From contig CM060969.1 in the NCBI GenBank assembly GCA_030765045.1, positions 59,316,716-59,380,715 of the forward strand: a stretch of 64,000 nt of DNA, read 5' to 3'. This DNA is from Tenodera sinensis (lineage: Eukaryota; Arthropoda; Insecta; Mantodea; Mantidae). Each line of letters begins with the position of its first letter. Within the stretch, counting starts at the first letter, position 1. Below, one piece after another: positions 11,301 to 22,264 of the stretch. The notes under the pieces were generated by a model. That model ran no database searches. It had not been told where the DNA came from and saw only the letters and a list, made by a program, of their open reading frames with translations. The position numbers and the translations under genes are program-made.

Positions 11301-12372
11301 GTCCTATAATCCATTTTTTCTAAGAAATTATTAAAGTAATTCTTTTTAGCAGAATTAATTTCTTTGTTTAGTGAGGCACATTTCTTCCGCCATATTTGTG
11401 TATCCGATATGTTTTTTGTTTGTTCAGCTGTATTTCTAGCTATATCCCTTTGCTTTTTCAGTTCTTCTAACTGGGGGTTCCAAAAGAGTTTGAAATTTTT
11501 AATTCTTCCCCGAGGAATATGTTTTTTGCGGTTTCTAGGATGACTTTACAGAAATTTTTGTTCAAATGATCTGGTTGGTCATGTAGCTGTGAGTTTGTTT
11601 GTTCTTTAAATTTATGTTCCAGTTCAGTTTTATATTTGACCCAATCTGCTTTTTTGAAGTTCCAATACAGATTCATGTGACATTGACTGTTATTTGTATT
11701 ATCAAGTTTTATATCAGCAATTACTGCTCTGTGACCAGAACTTGGATCTTCTATAACTTGTTTTTTAATTTTTGAAACAATATCTGTTGTAGCTAACAAG
11801 AGGTCTGGGTTACTGCCTGCTCCAGAGTAATTTATGAAGGTTGTGGGATCTTCTTTACTATAAATCAGTTCAAAAGTTGTGGTATTCAAAAATTCTTCCA
11901 CTATCTTCCCTGTAGAATCCACTTTTTCATAAGCCCATCTTTTGGAATGAGCATTGAAATCCCCAATTACGATTGTTTTATTTAATTGGTCAATAAGAGA
12001 GAGATCTGGTTCATTCCTGGGAGGATTGTAAATTCTGTATAAATGTAGATGTGTTTTGTTATCCCAAAAATTTAGCTTTATTAATTCACTTTTATCTGTG
12101 TTATCCATTTCTTTAACAATTTCAAAGGAGGATTTAATATCATTTTTGACTCCAACTAATATTCCACTACTTATCTATTTTTGGGTAGTAGGTGTAGTAG
12201 AAAACCAGTAAAATTGAAGTATTTAAATTGGTCATTTGTTAGATTTGCTTCGTGTATGAAAAATATAGCAATATTATAGTCAAATACAATTTTATTCAGT
12301 TCTACTCTTTTTGTTTGCGTGAGACCACCCGCATTCCATTGTAGAAGTCTGATGTTAGATCTTCTATTAATA
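8368..12372 (-). pseudogene. RNase H-bearing LINE (I/R1/LOA-like), family A, nearly complete ORF2
   Basis: On the minus strand an APE-type endonuclease starts near 12372 (RLLQWNAGGLTQTKRVELNK) and continues with RIYNPPRNEPD, IVIGDFNAHSKRW and SSGHRAVIADI. Reverse transcriptase follows from about 11200 (NKKSPGPDHIHPEF, VPLLKKDK, YRPIALTSI, VFIDFQSAYDS, HRGLPQGAVLS, ALFADDLVMW). RNase H is at about 9180-8750 (YTDGSL, DGEIEAIRMAL, LSDSRAA, IPAHCGLSGNAKAD). A CCHC-like knuckle (CPLCDL with HLQTC-type spacing) lies near the end, and the 3' tail is GTTGTT on the plus strand, that is (AAC)n. Frameshifts and stops break the ORF, and a solo LTR sits in it at 9584-9958. ORF1 was not recognised. The clade is inferred from the RNase H domain and the AAC tail. 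Confidence 0.85.
9584..9958 (-). mobile_element. solo LTR (same family as the 30.9-33.0 kb element)
   Basis: This 375-bp block begins TGTGACTTTGG and ends GGGCGACA. In reverse complement it matches the LTRs at 30893-31350 and 32493-32993, including the TATA-like box, the polyadenylation signal region and the end tctttactttacacccac. The flanks are atat (9580-9583) and atgt (9959-9962), a 4-bp target duplication with one change. The homologous LINE at 42526-42620 supplies the unoccupied site. It is best read as recombination between the two LTRs of a former full element. Confidence 0.9.
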
Positions 12373-12900
12373 TAATGTTTTGGTTCTTGAGAAGTAGTCC
12401 CCGCCCGGAGATCCGAATGGGGGACTATTTTAACTCCGGAACATTTTACCCCTCAAGTCATATTGCATAAATATTGAAGAGACTTAGCAATAAATGTAAC
12501 CGCTTTTTAGAGAGCACCATATTTTTATGTTTTGTCAGTCACATCACTCTCTCACAACCCCCAGAATGTCTGGAGGACCACACCTGTCATTGGTTTACAG
12601 GTCTCACTGACCTGACCGGGATGATTATCAAAATAAATTCACCGACCATATCCTCTGATCACCAATCAGAGGACGTATTACATGCCATGACAGTTCAGCA
12701 TGTTGGGGTTAAGATTTTATAGAGAAATCAGAGAAATGGAGAGGTTGGAAAAATAAAGACTCCCTAGCCCTCAGGAACCCTAATAGCATCGGGGTCGGAA
12801 GAGAACAAGAGTTGACCAAGGTAAGGTCAGATAGAAAAGATACAGTGAGGAGCAAAACACCAGTAAGTGGAAGTAAAGTTCTGCTCAGCTTGGGTACCTT
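12373..12900 (-). mobile_element. 5' UTR of LINE family A (approximate 5' limit)
   Basis: Upstream of the endonuclease start the minus strand matches two other dispersed copies. One shared block contains CAGGTGTGGTCC, a following GGGGG tract, and TGATGTNACTG (homologous at 41437-41560). The other contains CCCCCATTCGGAT (homologous at 23470-23490). The shared segments in three places, each beside LINE coding or LINE 3' sequence, argue for a LINE 5' UTR. The true 5' end is not defined. Confidence 0.55.
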
Positions 12901-13129
12901 GTGGTCGCTATTCACATATCCCCTAGACGGAGACCCCTGGGTAAACTGTTCAAATCTATTGCTGTCCATTTCATCATGATAATCAGCAGAACCTTTTTTC
13001 GCCAAGAAAACAAGTTTTGCACCCTGCACAAATCATACCATCGGCATGCAATATTACAAATCGTGGTCTGAGAGCAGTAGGTGATTTAAGACCAGTGGAT
13101 AACCCGGCCAAAAGCACTTCTTTAGGGAG

Positions 13130-14316
13130 TGAATGCATAGACTTCCGCGGTCTGTGTCGTGGTTATTCTTGGCTTCCGGTGAAGGCCGCGTCCTCTTGTG
13201 GTTTGTTGCCAACGTTTCTCCCATCTTATCGTGGGCTTCTTCCGGGCTCATGTGCGCTAACTGTTTTCTGTTGCTTATATACCATGTTGAGAGGGCGACT
13301 CTGCCCCTCCCCTCTGATTGGCTGATCATCGACCATTGGTTGTGGGTGTTGTCTGGGGCTTGCTCGACCAATTGCAGATCTTTCTTTCAGTAGGCTCTTC
13401 CAGGTGTCGTGGAGCTGTTTCCCATCGTCTCTGTTCATGTTGTTCTTTTCTTTAAAAATTTCAATATTTTCCCTTATCAATCTACGGGTAAATTTGTTGC
13501 AACTTGCTATGAGTTCGGTGTTATCAAAATCTACGTGGTGACGGGTTGTGATGGCGTGTTCAGCTATGGCGGATTTTTCTGGTTGGTTTAACTTGAAGCT
13601 TCGGATGTGTTCTTTCTTGCGTGTTAATACTGATCTGCCGGTTTGGCCGATATATGTCTTACCACATTCATATGTGATTCTGTAGATTCCAGGGTTAAGG
13701 AGATGGTCACTGGTGTCTTTAACTGGACGGAGGAATGATCTGATCTTCTTATTGGACGTGAATCTGTTCTGATGTTGTAGTCTCTCAGGATACTGGATAT
13801 TTTGTCTGTTACGCCTCGTATATAAGGTATACTAGTCCATTTTGTGTCTGATTTTTTGAGATCATCTTTGTCATTGTTGTTGTTGGTGTTATTTTGTATC
13901 CTTCCGATTTCTCTATAGGAATAACCATTAGCCCTAAGAGTGCGGTGTAGATGTTTCAGTTCGTCACCAATTAGCAATGGATCGCATATGCTTTTCGCTC
14001 GTTGGAATAGTCCACTTATCATTCCTCTTTTTACGGAAGGTGGATGATGAGACATTGCATCCAGATATCTGTCTGTGTGGGTAGGTTTTCTATAGACTGA
14101 ACAAAGAAATTTATTATTATCGGTGTCACGTTGCACCTGGACATCTAGGAATGGAAGACTGCCTCTGTCCTCTATTTCCATGGTGAACTTTATGTTCGGA
14201 TGTAGACTGTTGAGATGTTGAAGAAAGCTATCTATAGTGTTTCTGCCATGTGGCCAGACCACAAATGTGTCATCCACGTATCTCAGCCATAGTGCTGGTT
14301 TGAGATGGAATGTGTC
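13130..14316 (-). pseudogene. Penelope-like retroelement A: RT end plus GIY-YIG endonuclease
   Basis: The minus strand from about 14316 reads LWLRYVDDTFVVWPHG (RT motif C), GSLPFLDVQVQRD, YRKPTHTDRYLDAMS and the PLE linker SYREIGRIQ. A GIY-YIG nuclease follows at about 13690-13560 (GIYRITYECG, TYIGQTGRS, RKKEH, KSAIAEHA), with a tail to 13230. Coding frames shift near 13620, so it is not intact. The 5' side is truncated in the RT domain and ends in a fold-back (14276-14372). The 3' end carries a hammerhead-like core (13215-13244). Confidence 0.88.
13215..13244 (-). ncRNA. hammerhead-like core, PLE A end (degenerate)
   Basis: The minus strand shows CGGAAGA, a stem CCCA/TGGG around a short loop, then GAAAC. 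The first box deviates from CUGANGA by one base. Stems I and III are not established. Confidence 0.4.
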
Positions 14317-14372
14317 GAAAACACAGCAATAGACACATTCCATCTCAAACCAGCACTATGGCTGAGATACGT
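14276..14372. repeat. 41-bp perfect inverted repeat with 15-nt spacer
   Basis: Left arm 14276-14316 (starting acgtatctcagccatag) and right arm 14332-14372 are exact reverse complements. The arms encode PLE RT codons, so the palindrome is a duplicated, inverted piece of the element at its 5' truncation point and not a terminal repeat. Confidence 0.95.
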
Positions 14373-14792
14373 TGGGACACCGACTGTTTTCACAGTCACC
14401 ACTTTGGAACATTTCTATGCCATGACAGTCCAGCGTAAGAGATGAAATAACATTTACTTTATTTCTGATGTAATAGTTATACTGCCATTTGGTCAATTGT
14501 AATGATTGACCAGGTAATTTGCCATCAGGGTTTTCTTCTACTAGCCTTTGAAGAACCAATTTCATCCTGCAGGTGGTCATCTTTTCTGCCGTCTTTGTTG
14601 TTGGGAACTTTGGTCCTCTTCTGCCATTGAAACCGTTGGATCTCCTCTTCTGGATTGCTTTTTCATCTGACCACTCACCTTTGGCTTGTTCAGCTTGGAA
14701 GACCCTACCAGTAGCTATGGTACTGCTGGCATAACCCGAAGGATCATTAAGGCATGGAAGGACTCCCACCAACGACAAGATCCTGCAATCCC
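14373..14792 (-). other. unrecognised ORF-like stretch
   Basis: The minus strand is open for about 140 codons (14778-14356), with the basic stretch RRSNGFNGRRGPKFPTTKTA. I recognise no domain. Being bounded by a PLE fold-back and a LINE 3' end, it is most likely part of another transposon. Confidence 0.3.
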
Positions 14793-14963
14793 TAGGGGAC
14801 TAAAATAGGAATTTACACAAACCCAAATTGTCCTCTGTGCAACAAAGAAGGAGAAATGACTGAAGCTCATCTACAAGCCTGTGAAGTTCTACCTGTTGCA
14901 TCCACTACAGACAAATATTGGAGAGCAAGAGCGCTAATGACTTCATTGCCAAAGCCCAGCATA
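14793..14963 (+). pseudogene. LINE 3' end fragment (zinc knuckle and tail)
   Basis: The plus strand reads CPLCNKEGEMTEAHLQACE and then KYWRARALMTSLPKPSI, the conserved C-terminal block of the RNase H LINEs in this window (compare KYWKARMLMASLPDARH at 37940-37997). It is heavily 5'-truncated. Confidence 0.8.
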
Positions 14964-15416
14964 TGATAACAACTACTCTTTCCTCCCCTTCACTCTCATA
15001 TTTCAACAAAGGGGTAAAGTCGTTTGCAACCATGGAAATCCTCAATCCACATGTACCCCAGGGTGGTGCTAAACAAATAACATGTAATCATCCAATGATA
15101 ATGCTTCCTCTAGAAATGAAATCCAGAGGCAAAATAGCCCCTTATTCAGATCTCCGGCTAGGGGCCAGAAAAAGCAGAGATAAAGGAGTGTAATTTCTTC
15201 GAATTTTGATATAAGGCCAGTGGTGACTGAAACTTGATTGCACTGGTAGTGCCAACCACACTTTCCCAAAATAGTTTGTTTTATAATATATAATGACAAC
15301 TACAACTACTACTATGACTAACACTACAACTACCAGTACCACTACTAATAACATTACTACTCTGGAGATAATGGTAGAAAGAAGCCTGAGAGATGATGGT
15401 GAATGATCTGATGTTT

Positions 15417-15900
15417 TTATTCATTATAAATTTCATCTGGCCCCACTGCTTTCTTGTTTTTGGAGCTAGAGATGGCTTGTCCAACTTCTTTTTTCGTCAG
15501 AGGCGACCAGTCTGTGATTATCGATGGAGCATCCTCATGTGATTTTTTTCTGATGTTGTTGTTGTTAGCTAATGCTGGATTTCTGACAATGAAGTCATTA
15601 ATCCTCTTGCTCTCCAATAATTTTTTCTGATGTTTGCTGTTCCTTTTTTGCTGAGAATACTGTTGAAATGCGATTCCCAAGTTTTCATGTCAATGTAATG
15701 TGACTTGGGGCATTTCTTCGAAGGAAGTGCTAGGTATAGTTCTTTTTTGGCTTCCTCTGCTAAGAGTTGGCCCTCTTTCTCCATGAAGGTCCTTTTCTTT
15801 TCATTTACCATCCTCTTGTATTGCTTCCTATTTTCAGCATACATGTGTAGGAGAATAACACGTAAGCTTCGGCGGCCAGTGTCCATAATAATAATAATAA
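15417..15900 (-). pseudogene. LINE fragment, region before and into RT
   Basis: The minus strand reads MKTWESHFNSILSKKGTANI and, after a short insertion, SPLTKKEVGQAISSSKNKKA with VGPDEIYNE. This is the conserved entry into LINE reverse transcriptase. The frame is intact on both sides of the 63-bp insertion listed next. It is truncated at both ends. Confidence 0.75.
15558..15620 (-). mobile_element. 63-bp LINE family A insertion with 14-bp target duplication
   Basis: Only the last 63 bp of LINE A are present: the LESKRINDFIVRNPALA-encoding end plus an AAC tail, read on the minus strand. It is flanked by identical ttttttctgatgtt (15544-15557 and 15621-15634). The host LINE frame resumes cleanly on both sides, so this is an extremely 5'-truncated target-primed insertion. 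Confidence 0.9.
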
Positions 15901-15947
15901 GTATTTCCGGGGAAAGCCGCATCTTGGTTGTGTTGTTGTTGCCAACA

Positions 15948-15976
15948 TTTCACCCTACTATGTAGAGCTTCTTCAG
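15948..15976 (-). ncRNA. hammerhead-like core at a PLE-type end
   Basis: The minus strand reads CTGAAGA, stem CTCTAC/GTAGGG (six pairs, one wobble) closed by a 3-nt loop, then GAAA. No PLE coding sequence is attached here. It is related to the PLE A end at 13215 by position and neighbouring words (GTTGGCAACAA). Confidence 0.5.
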
Positions 15977-15985
15977 GGCTAATGA

Positions 15986-16430
<445 letters not shown>

Positions 16431-17075
16431 AGGTTTGTTTTCGGTATCCACTTTCAGTTGTTGGGTGTTTAAGGTGTCTCGCCTTATCCTGTGACATTGG
16501 TAATCGAGGGATAGCTGCTTGTCTCCTTGTTTCACCTAAGTAATGAGTAGCTTCTTCTAGTCTTGTGTTTTCTGTTAGTGTTTCAATATGTGCATTCTCT
16601 GCTACTTTAGCTTTACTTTCCTGGTGTCCATCTTCCTTGAGAATTGTTTTGTAGTTGTGTTATGTACATTTTTCCATGTACCTTGTATCCTTAGAGGAAT
16701 ATGTTTCCTTGTCACTGTGTGGTTTGCATTCCATAGTGTAGCTATGCCTCCTGTTATAGGGCCTCTTGTGAGTGCGATATCTATTGTGCTGCTGCTATTA
16801 TGCGCCATATAAGTTGGTACCTTAGGATTATTTAATAATATGAATCCTTCTTCTTGCAGCTTTTCTAACACTAACTTTGCTTTATAGTTTTGACTGTCCA
16901 GTTTGCAGTTTAGGTCCTCAACGATAACTATTGGTTTGTTTTGTTCATTTTGGGTTCATTTGGCCTTATTCGTCTGTTATAGCAAGTGTCGTTTTATTTG
17001 GTTGGAAGTACATGGCAACTATTATGAGGTGTTCTATTTCCAGTAGCTTAGTTGCTCTGATTGGCAGAGGAAATG
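16431..17075 (-). pseudogene. LINE endonuclease fragment
   Basis: The minus strand reads IVVEDLNCKLDSQN-like sequence and then LEKLQEEGFILLNNPKVPTY, SSSTIDIALTRGPI and ATLWNANHTVTRKHIPL, consistent with the middle of an APE-type LINE endonuclease. Truncated at both ends, with no RT adjoining. Confidence 0.6.
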
Positions 17076-17414
17076 ACAGGTAAAAAAACATAAGCACATT
17101 GTTGCACTGCCTAACTCAAAGATTATATGTAATGGTTAAATGCTTCATGATTAGCAGTGAATTGTTCAAGATGATTCTACTTTCAACCTTTGACCTGCAC
17201 ACTTATGTAGTATGAAAGAACCATTTCTATACATACATTAAATGTAGTAATTTCACTAAAAACCTGTTAATTATGTGCTTGTAATAATACTCATTAATAA
17301 ACAAAGGCTTTCACAGCCAGTCATTATTTGTAAAATATTCAGTTAACTTTTTGGTACTAAGATAATCACCTTGGGCTGCTGCATCAATATAAATCAGATA
17401 GGGAATTATTATTT

Positions 17415-17475
17415 ATTCATGCCAACAAACTTACTGTTGGTGTTTTTAAACACACAAGCGGTGTATGGGCAATAG
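17415..17475 (+). repeat. 60-bp dispersed repeat shared with 58738-58796
   Basis: The words atgccaacaaacttactgtt and ggtgtttttaaacacacaag recur almost identically at 58741. The same atgccaacaaacttactg lies just upstream of the SINE head at 54300-54360 (minus), so this is probably a SINE 5' or flanking module. Confidence 0.7.
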
Positions 17476-17917
17476 AGATGAGAGAAGTTCAGTATGTATG
17501 CTTGGGTGTACACTTAGAGATTAGATTACAGTAGATTAGGTTAAGTTAGATTGTGTTGTGTGAGTTCCGTAAACATGGAACATGTCAAGGACATAACACT
17601 TGAGCTACATGTATACATAAGTTTTATACATATGTATATGAACAGAGAATAAATCAATCAATCAGTGTCAAACTAAATAACATTAAATTTCAGCATACTG
17701 CAATATGTACAGCTCAGTGGTAAATGTCAACCTAGTAAATATGTAACTCAGTCTGTTAAATCATAATCATATTTATTCATTCATATTATTGTTGTTCATT
17801 TCATAGAACTGTGACTATGAATTGTATATAAAAAATAAACTTAATTACATTTGCAAAAAAGTCATAGTGGAACATACTTGCAAAATAATGTTAATTTATT
17901 TGGTCATTTTCTAACAG

Positions 17918-18126
17918 CTATCTGCTGCCAGATAAAGGCCGTAGTTCGAAGCAGAAGACCCCTGTTCTCAGGCGAACATGTAATCCTGTATGGAATTACA
18001 CTTTTGTGTATGAAGATGTGAGCCTTCAAGAATTGTCTGAACGAAGTCTGGAACTTACTGTGTGGGATCATGATCGCCTTGCAAGCAACGAATTCCTTGG
18101 TGGCTTACGCTTCAACCTTGGCACAG
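17918..18126 (+). CDS. btsz: Bitesize / synaptotagmin-like protein, C2B exon 2 of 3 seen
   Basis: 209 bp from the ttctaacag acceptor to the gtaaaa donor, completing the Ser codon split from 5322 and leaving one base (G) for the last exon. It encodes YLLPDKGRSSKQKTPVLRR, TCNPVWNYTFVYEDVSL, ELTVWDHDRLASNEFLGG and LRFNLGTG, the central beta strands of C2B. The KQKTPVLRRTCNPVWN polybasic strand is the phospholipid and partner-binding face in C2B domains. The third loop keeps WDHD and N. There are no internal stops and the reading is clean despite transposons on both sides. Confidence 0.88.
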
Positions 18127-18545
18127 GTAAAACTAAAAGGCTACTTACGCCCTAACCGCATGCATGCATGCAAGTGTAAGACTCCTACCCTGGCTTCGAA
18201 CCCGGGCAGCCTACTCACTAAAAAACCCCACCGGAAGTCTTGAGGTCAAGGCCTTTATGCTGCAGTACCGCATAAAGCACCTGCGCATTCTGTGGTGAGA
18301 GATGGAAGCTGCCAGCCAGTGGCAGTAACAGCGAGTATTACTGATGTGCCGGAGGGCAAACATGACATAAGCCCTGAGTGCCCCCTGGTAGTAAATAATG
18401 GTGATGTGTATGATAGTTGATGGTGTTCTTTTTGTGTTTCAGCCATTTGGCATCGTTAGGTGTAGATGGATGTGAGGGATGAGTGAATGAGCATGTTTTG
18501 TTTTAAAACTCCACCCGAAGGTTTCGTTTCTTGTCCTTAGCGTAA
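18127..18545. other. intron with no recognised element
   Basis: Sequence from the donor to the poly(T) that ends the Jockey-type LINE. GC content is higher than surroundings around 18180-18400, possibly an unidentified repeat. Confidence 0.35.
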
Positions 18546-21397
18546 TTTTTTTTTTTTAATTTATATTGCGTCCTATAATCTATGCTAGTAGTATTTTAAG
18601 AAATGCTTATATAACTAGGTGCAGTTATGGTGATATTTATAAAATTTACAACTTGTAGAGATAACTTCTACTGTGTCATTTAATCTTAGTTACTAGGGTG
18701 TGATTAAGCCGGAGGCTTCGTCATTAATCGTGTACCTGATCTTGCCTGGTCGTATAAGTGCACACATGGCGGGCTGTCTGTCTGAAGTGCAGGAGCGAGC
18801 CTGTGCCACTACCGGGGAGGCCCTCGTCTCCCGGGGTCCGCCTTGGCTAGGTAGCACAAGGACTTGTGAGGGCTTGAGTGTAAGTGTATGTTTTTATAGT
18901 GTTGTGTGTTTGTTGTGTGCTTCCCTTCATCCCCTAACAAGTAATTTCATGGTACTAAATTATTCAGGTATTCCTGTATGTTGAGTTCAGGTTCGCCTAT
19001 GCTTATAGTGCGATCGAACAATGATAGAGGGCGGAGGTGTTTGTCGCGAGTCATATCATACTCCCCGAGCATTCGTATTTGCTCGTTGTGGTTCTTATTC
19101 TTTTTGGCGTATAGGTTGCATGCCAGGTGTTTAATAAACTGCTCGATTGTGAGCATTTTTAGCTCTTCATGTAACTGGTACGTCGGAGCCTCTGGCGGTA
19201 GTTTAGCAATAATTCGCAGTATTCTATTTTGCATCGTTTGGAGGCGTTTTATGTGCATTTTTGCCGCATATCCCCATACCGGGGCGGCATAAGTTAAGAT
19301 GGGTCGGATCAGCGTCTTATAGAGCGTAAGTCCCATGCGTAGCTTAAGGCTGCTGTTAAGATTTATGAGCGGGTACAGTCTGTTGAGTTGGCCATTGGCC
19401 TTTGCTCTGGCTGAGTTAATATGCTCTCTCCATGTGAGATATTCGTCCATCTTAACCCCTAGGTACGTGACGGATGTCTCCCACCCAATAGGTTCCTGAT
19501 TTAGGGTGAGGGGTGGGAGGGCTCGCCTCCTTTGCCTGTGCAATTTTCGCCTGGTAAAAATGATTGCTTGGCTTTTTCTTGCATTTAGTTTTAACCGCAA
19601 TTTCGTGAACCAGGGCTCCAATGTGTTTAGAGCATTCTGGAGCCGCAGGTGTATGATGCGTGGCTGAGTAGATTGCGTGGCCAGTGCCGTGTCGTCCGCG
19701 TATATGTATTTATCTACTCGTACTAGTGGTGGTAGATCATTGATATATATATTAAATAGTGTAGGCCCGAGTAAACTTCCTTGTGGGACTCCCGCGTTTA
19801 TGGGGTGCAATGAGGATTCGGTATTCTCAATTGAGATTCTGAAACTCCTTCCACTGAGGTAATCTTTTATTAGGGCGACCATTGAATCTTGTACCCCTAT
19901 GTGAATGAGTTTGTGGAGTAATCCTGCATGCCACACTTTATCGAAAGCGCGTTCTATGTCCAATAGGACCATGCCTGTCGATCGTTTAGTGTTAAATCCC
20001 CTGGTGATACTTTCGGTAAGCCTAAGTATCTGTAGGGTTGTAGAGTGATTGGCCCTGAAGCCGTACTGGTCGTCAGTTATCACGTTGTTTTTGATTAGGA
20101 ATAGTTGAGGCGTTTAAGTATTATTTTCTCTAGCAGTTTACTTAGTGTGCTTAAGAGGCTAATTGGCCTGTGATTAGTAGGAATGGACCTATCTTTATGT
20201 TGCTTAGGAAACATAAGGATTCGTGCTTCCTTCCAGCGCTTTGGGAATTTTCCGTGTTCCAGCACGTAGTTGAATATATCCGCCAGCACTTTTAAGGCTT
20301 TGGGCGGTAGATGTTTCAGGACTATATTGGGAATGTTGTCTGGTCCTGGAGCCTTGCGAGTAGGCAAGTGTGCTATTAGCCATTTAATTTCGCTTGCACT
20401 GGTCTTTCGAAGTTTGTTGTGCGTTGGAATATTCCCTATTTCAGCAATTTGGTCTTCCATTGCTGTTGCGAACTGTCTGTCGCATGGTTCAGCATTCGGT
20501 TGGAATACCTGCTCTAGTGTGGTCGCGAAAGCTTCTGCTTTTTCTGCCAGTGTTTCGGCTATTTGCCCGTCAATATGTAGGGGCGGAATGTTTGTGCGAG
20601 TACGTGTCAGGCACTTCGCTATTCGCCACACTGTTCTGTTATGAGGATCAACGTCCTCCAGTGTGGCGTTCCATTGCTCCCTTATGTGTTCGGCCATTAG
20701 TATATCGGCCGCGACTTTGAGGTTGTCATATTCGTTGCGATGTATTTGGTTTCGCGTTCGCTGCCATTTGCCCCTGGCCCTATTTCGGTCCTGCATTGCC
20801 TGTCTTACAGCCCGAGGGAACTGCGTGGTTGCCCTATTCGTTGGCCTAGTTAAGGGAACATGTTTTTCGGTCGCATGGTGAATAGTTCTGGTAATTATTT
20901 CTACGGCTTGCTCTTGAGTATCTTGTGAGCTAATGACAGGGTTGTTTTGTTCGAGTTGCGTTTGAACTAACGCTTCGAACTCGGGCCAGTTGGCGTGTTT
21001 GTAGTTGCGCCTAGGCTGTTCTGGTTTGAACATTACGGGCGCCGCGACCTCCATTATTACCGGTAAATGGTCTGATGTGAGGTCGTTTAGTACCGTAGTT
21101 TCGGTGTCATATGGTATTCCCTTTAGTAGGGCAATATCGAGGATGTCGGGCATTTGATTGGCCGCTCGCGGGATAAAGGTTGGCACTTCTGGGCCCGTTA
21201 GGAGGATGTTTTCCCGGTTGATAAAATTTAGTAGTTGGGTACCCTGCGGATTCGCTGTTCGACAGTTCCAAAGGTAATGCTTGGCATTGAAGTCGCCAGC
21301 CGCAATTACCTTGGTGTCCATTCGCATTATTTTGTCAACATCCTCAATATCAATATTCAGTGGAGGGTTGTATACGGCTACTACCGTTACCGCGGCG
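18546..21397 (-). pseudogene. Jockey-type LINE, 5'-truncated in the endonuclease
   Basis: The minus strand from about 21395 opens inside an APE endonuclease (VVAVYNPPLNIDIEDVD, KVIAAGDFNAKHYLWN, LNDLTSDHLPVIMEV). It continues into RT (TRKAPGPDNIPNIVLK, RPISLLSTLSKLLEK, DDQYGFRANHSTT, VLLDIERAFDKVWH, NAGVPQGSLLGPTLFN, YIYADDTALATQ) and a C-terminal region (IRPILTYAAPVWGYAAK). There is no RNase H. A one-base loss near 20100 shifts frame between the two halves, which are otherwise open for 450 and 378 codons. A poly(T) at 18546-18557 marks the poly(A) tail. GC content and open frames suggest a young copy. It abuts a PLE fragment at 21398. Confidence 0.9.
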
Positions 21398-22050
21398 CGG
21401 TGCAATTGCCACTGTGGTAAAGTGTATGTAGGCCAAACAGGACGCACAATAGAAGAAAGGTGTAAAGAACATCAACGCAATATCAGGCTCCTACAACCAG
21501 ATAAGTCAGCAGTGGCCGAGCATTGTATAGAGTATGTCCACAAAATAAACTTTGAAGACATCAAAGTTCTGGAGCATACGGATAAATACTGGGACAGAGT
21601 CATTAAGGAAGCCATTCAAATCAAACTACATCCAAACAATTACAACAGGGACCACAGACTTCAGCTACGCCCTGCCTGGACAATAGCCATGAAACACATT
21701 CACAACAGCAACTACAGTGATTCTGCACCAAGTACTGACCCTCAAGAAAACACTGTGGCCGTTGACAAACATAGCCCGAAACAGCAGGCCCAATCACAAA
21801 TCGTCACCCGCTCATTGGCCAGGGCAACGCAACCCCCTCCCACCTAACATTGTGTATATATATATATATGGGGAGCGGAAGGCTAACAGTCATTTATAAA
21901 TTCTGACGAAGGCCATGAAGTTTACAATGGCTGAAAGCTCAATATTTTTAAACCTCACATGGATGATCGCCCGTGAAACTGTAATAAATAACGTGCGTCG
22001 TGAAAGCTTTAAGTCTTACAATGATAAGAATGTTTATCTAAGACCAACTA
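21398..22050 (+). pseudogene. Penelope-like element C: GIY-YIG end and 3' terminus
   Basis: The plus strand begins CHCGKVYVGQTGRTIEERC and goes on with KEHQRNIRLLQPDKSAVAEH, the GIY-YIG core without its first strand. A C-terminal tail reaches TQPPPT at 21847. Then come a short TA run and the terminal region with a hammerhead-like core. The RT domain is absent because the element is cut exactly where the Jockey LINE ends. Confidence 0.85.
21903..21936 (+). ncRNA. hammerhead-like core, PLE C end
   Basis: CTGACGA, then stem GGCCAT/ATGGCT (six pairs, one wobble) with a 10-nt loop, then GAAAGCTC. It matches 46164-46197 and 59116-59149 with paired changes in the stem. Confidence 0.55.
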
Positions 22051-22264
22051 GTACACATGATGAAATTAATACAATAATTAACTTAAAAAGAAATTCCTTT
22101 TCGGCTGATTTTCATGTAATAGAATTGATCACAAAATTTTATAAATATTGTATAATTAGACTCATGACAGAAATAAGCAATATCTCTATATCTACAGGAA
22201 TATTTCCAGATCACGTAAAATTAGCTAAAATTGTCAGGGTCCAAGAATAATTTATCCATATAAT

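Noticed and set aside
20270..20881. Plus-strand ORFs of 70-124 codons
   Set aside because: They are antisense shadows of the GC-richer Jockey LINE frame on the minus strand.
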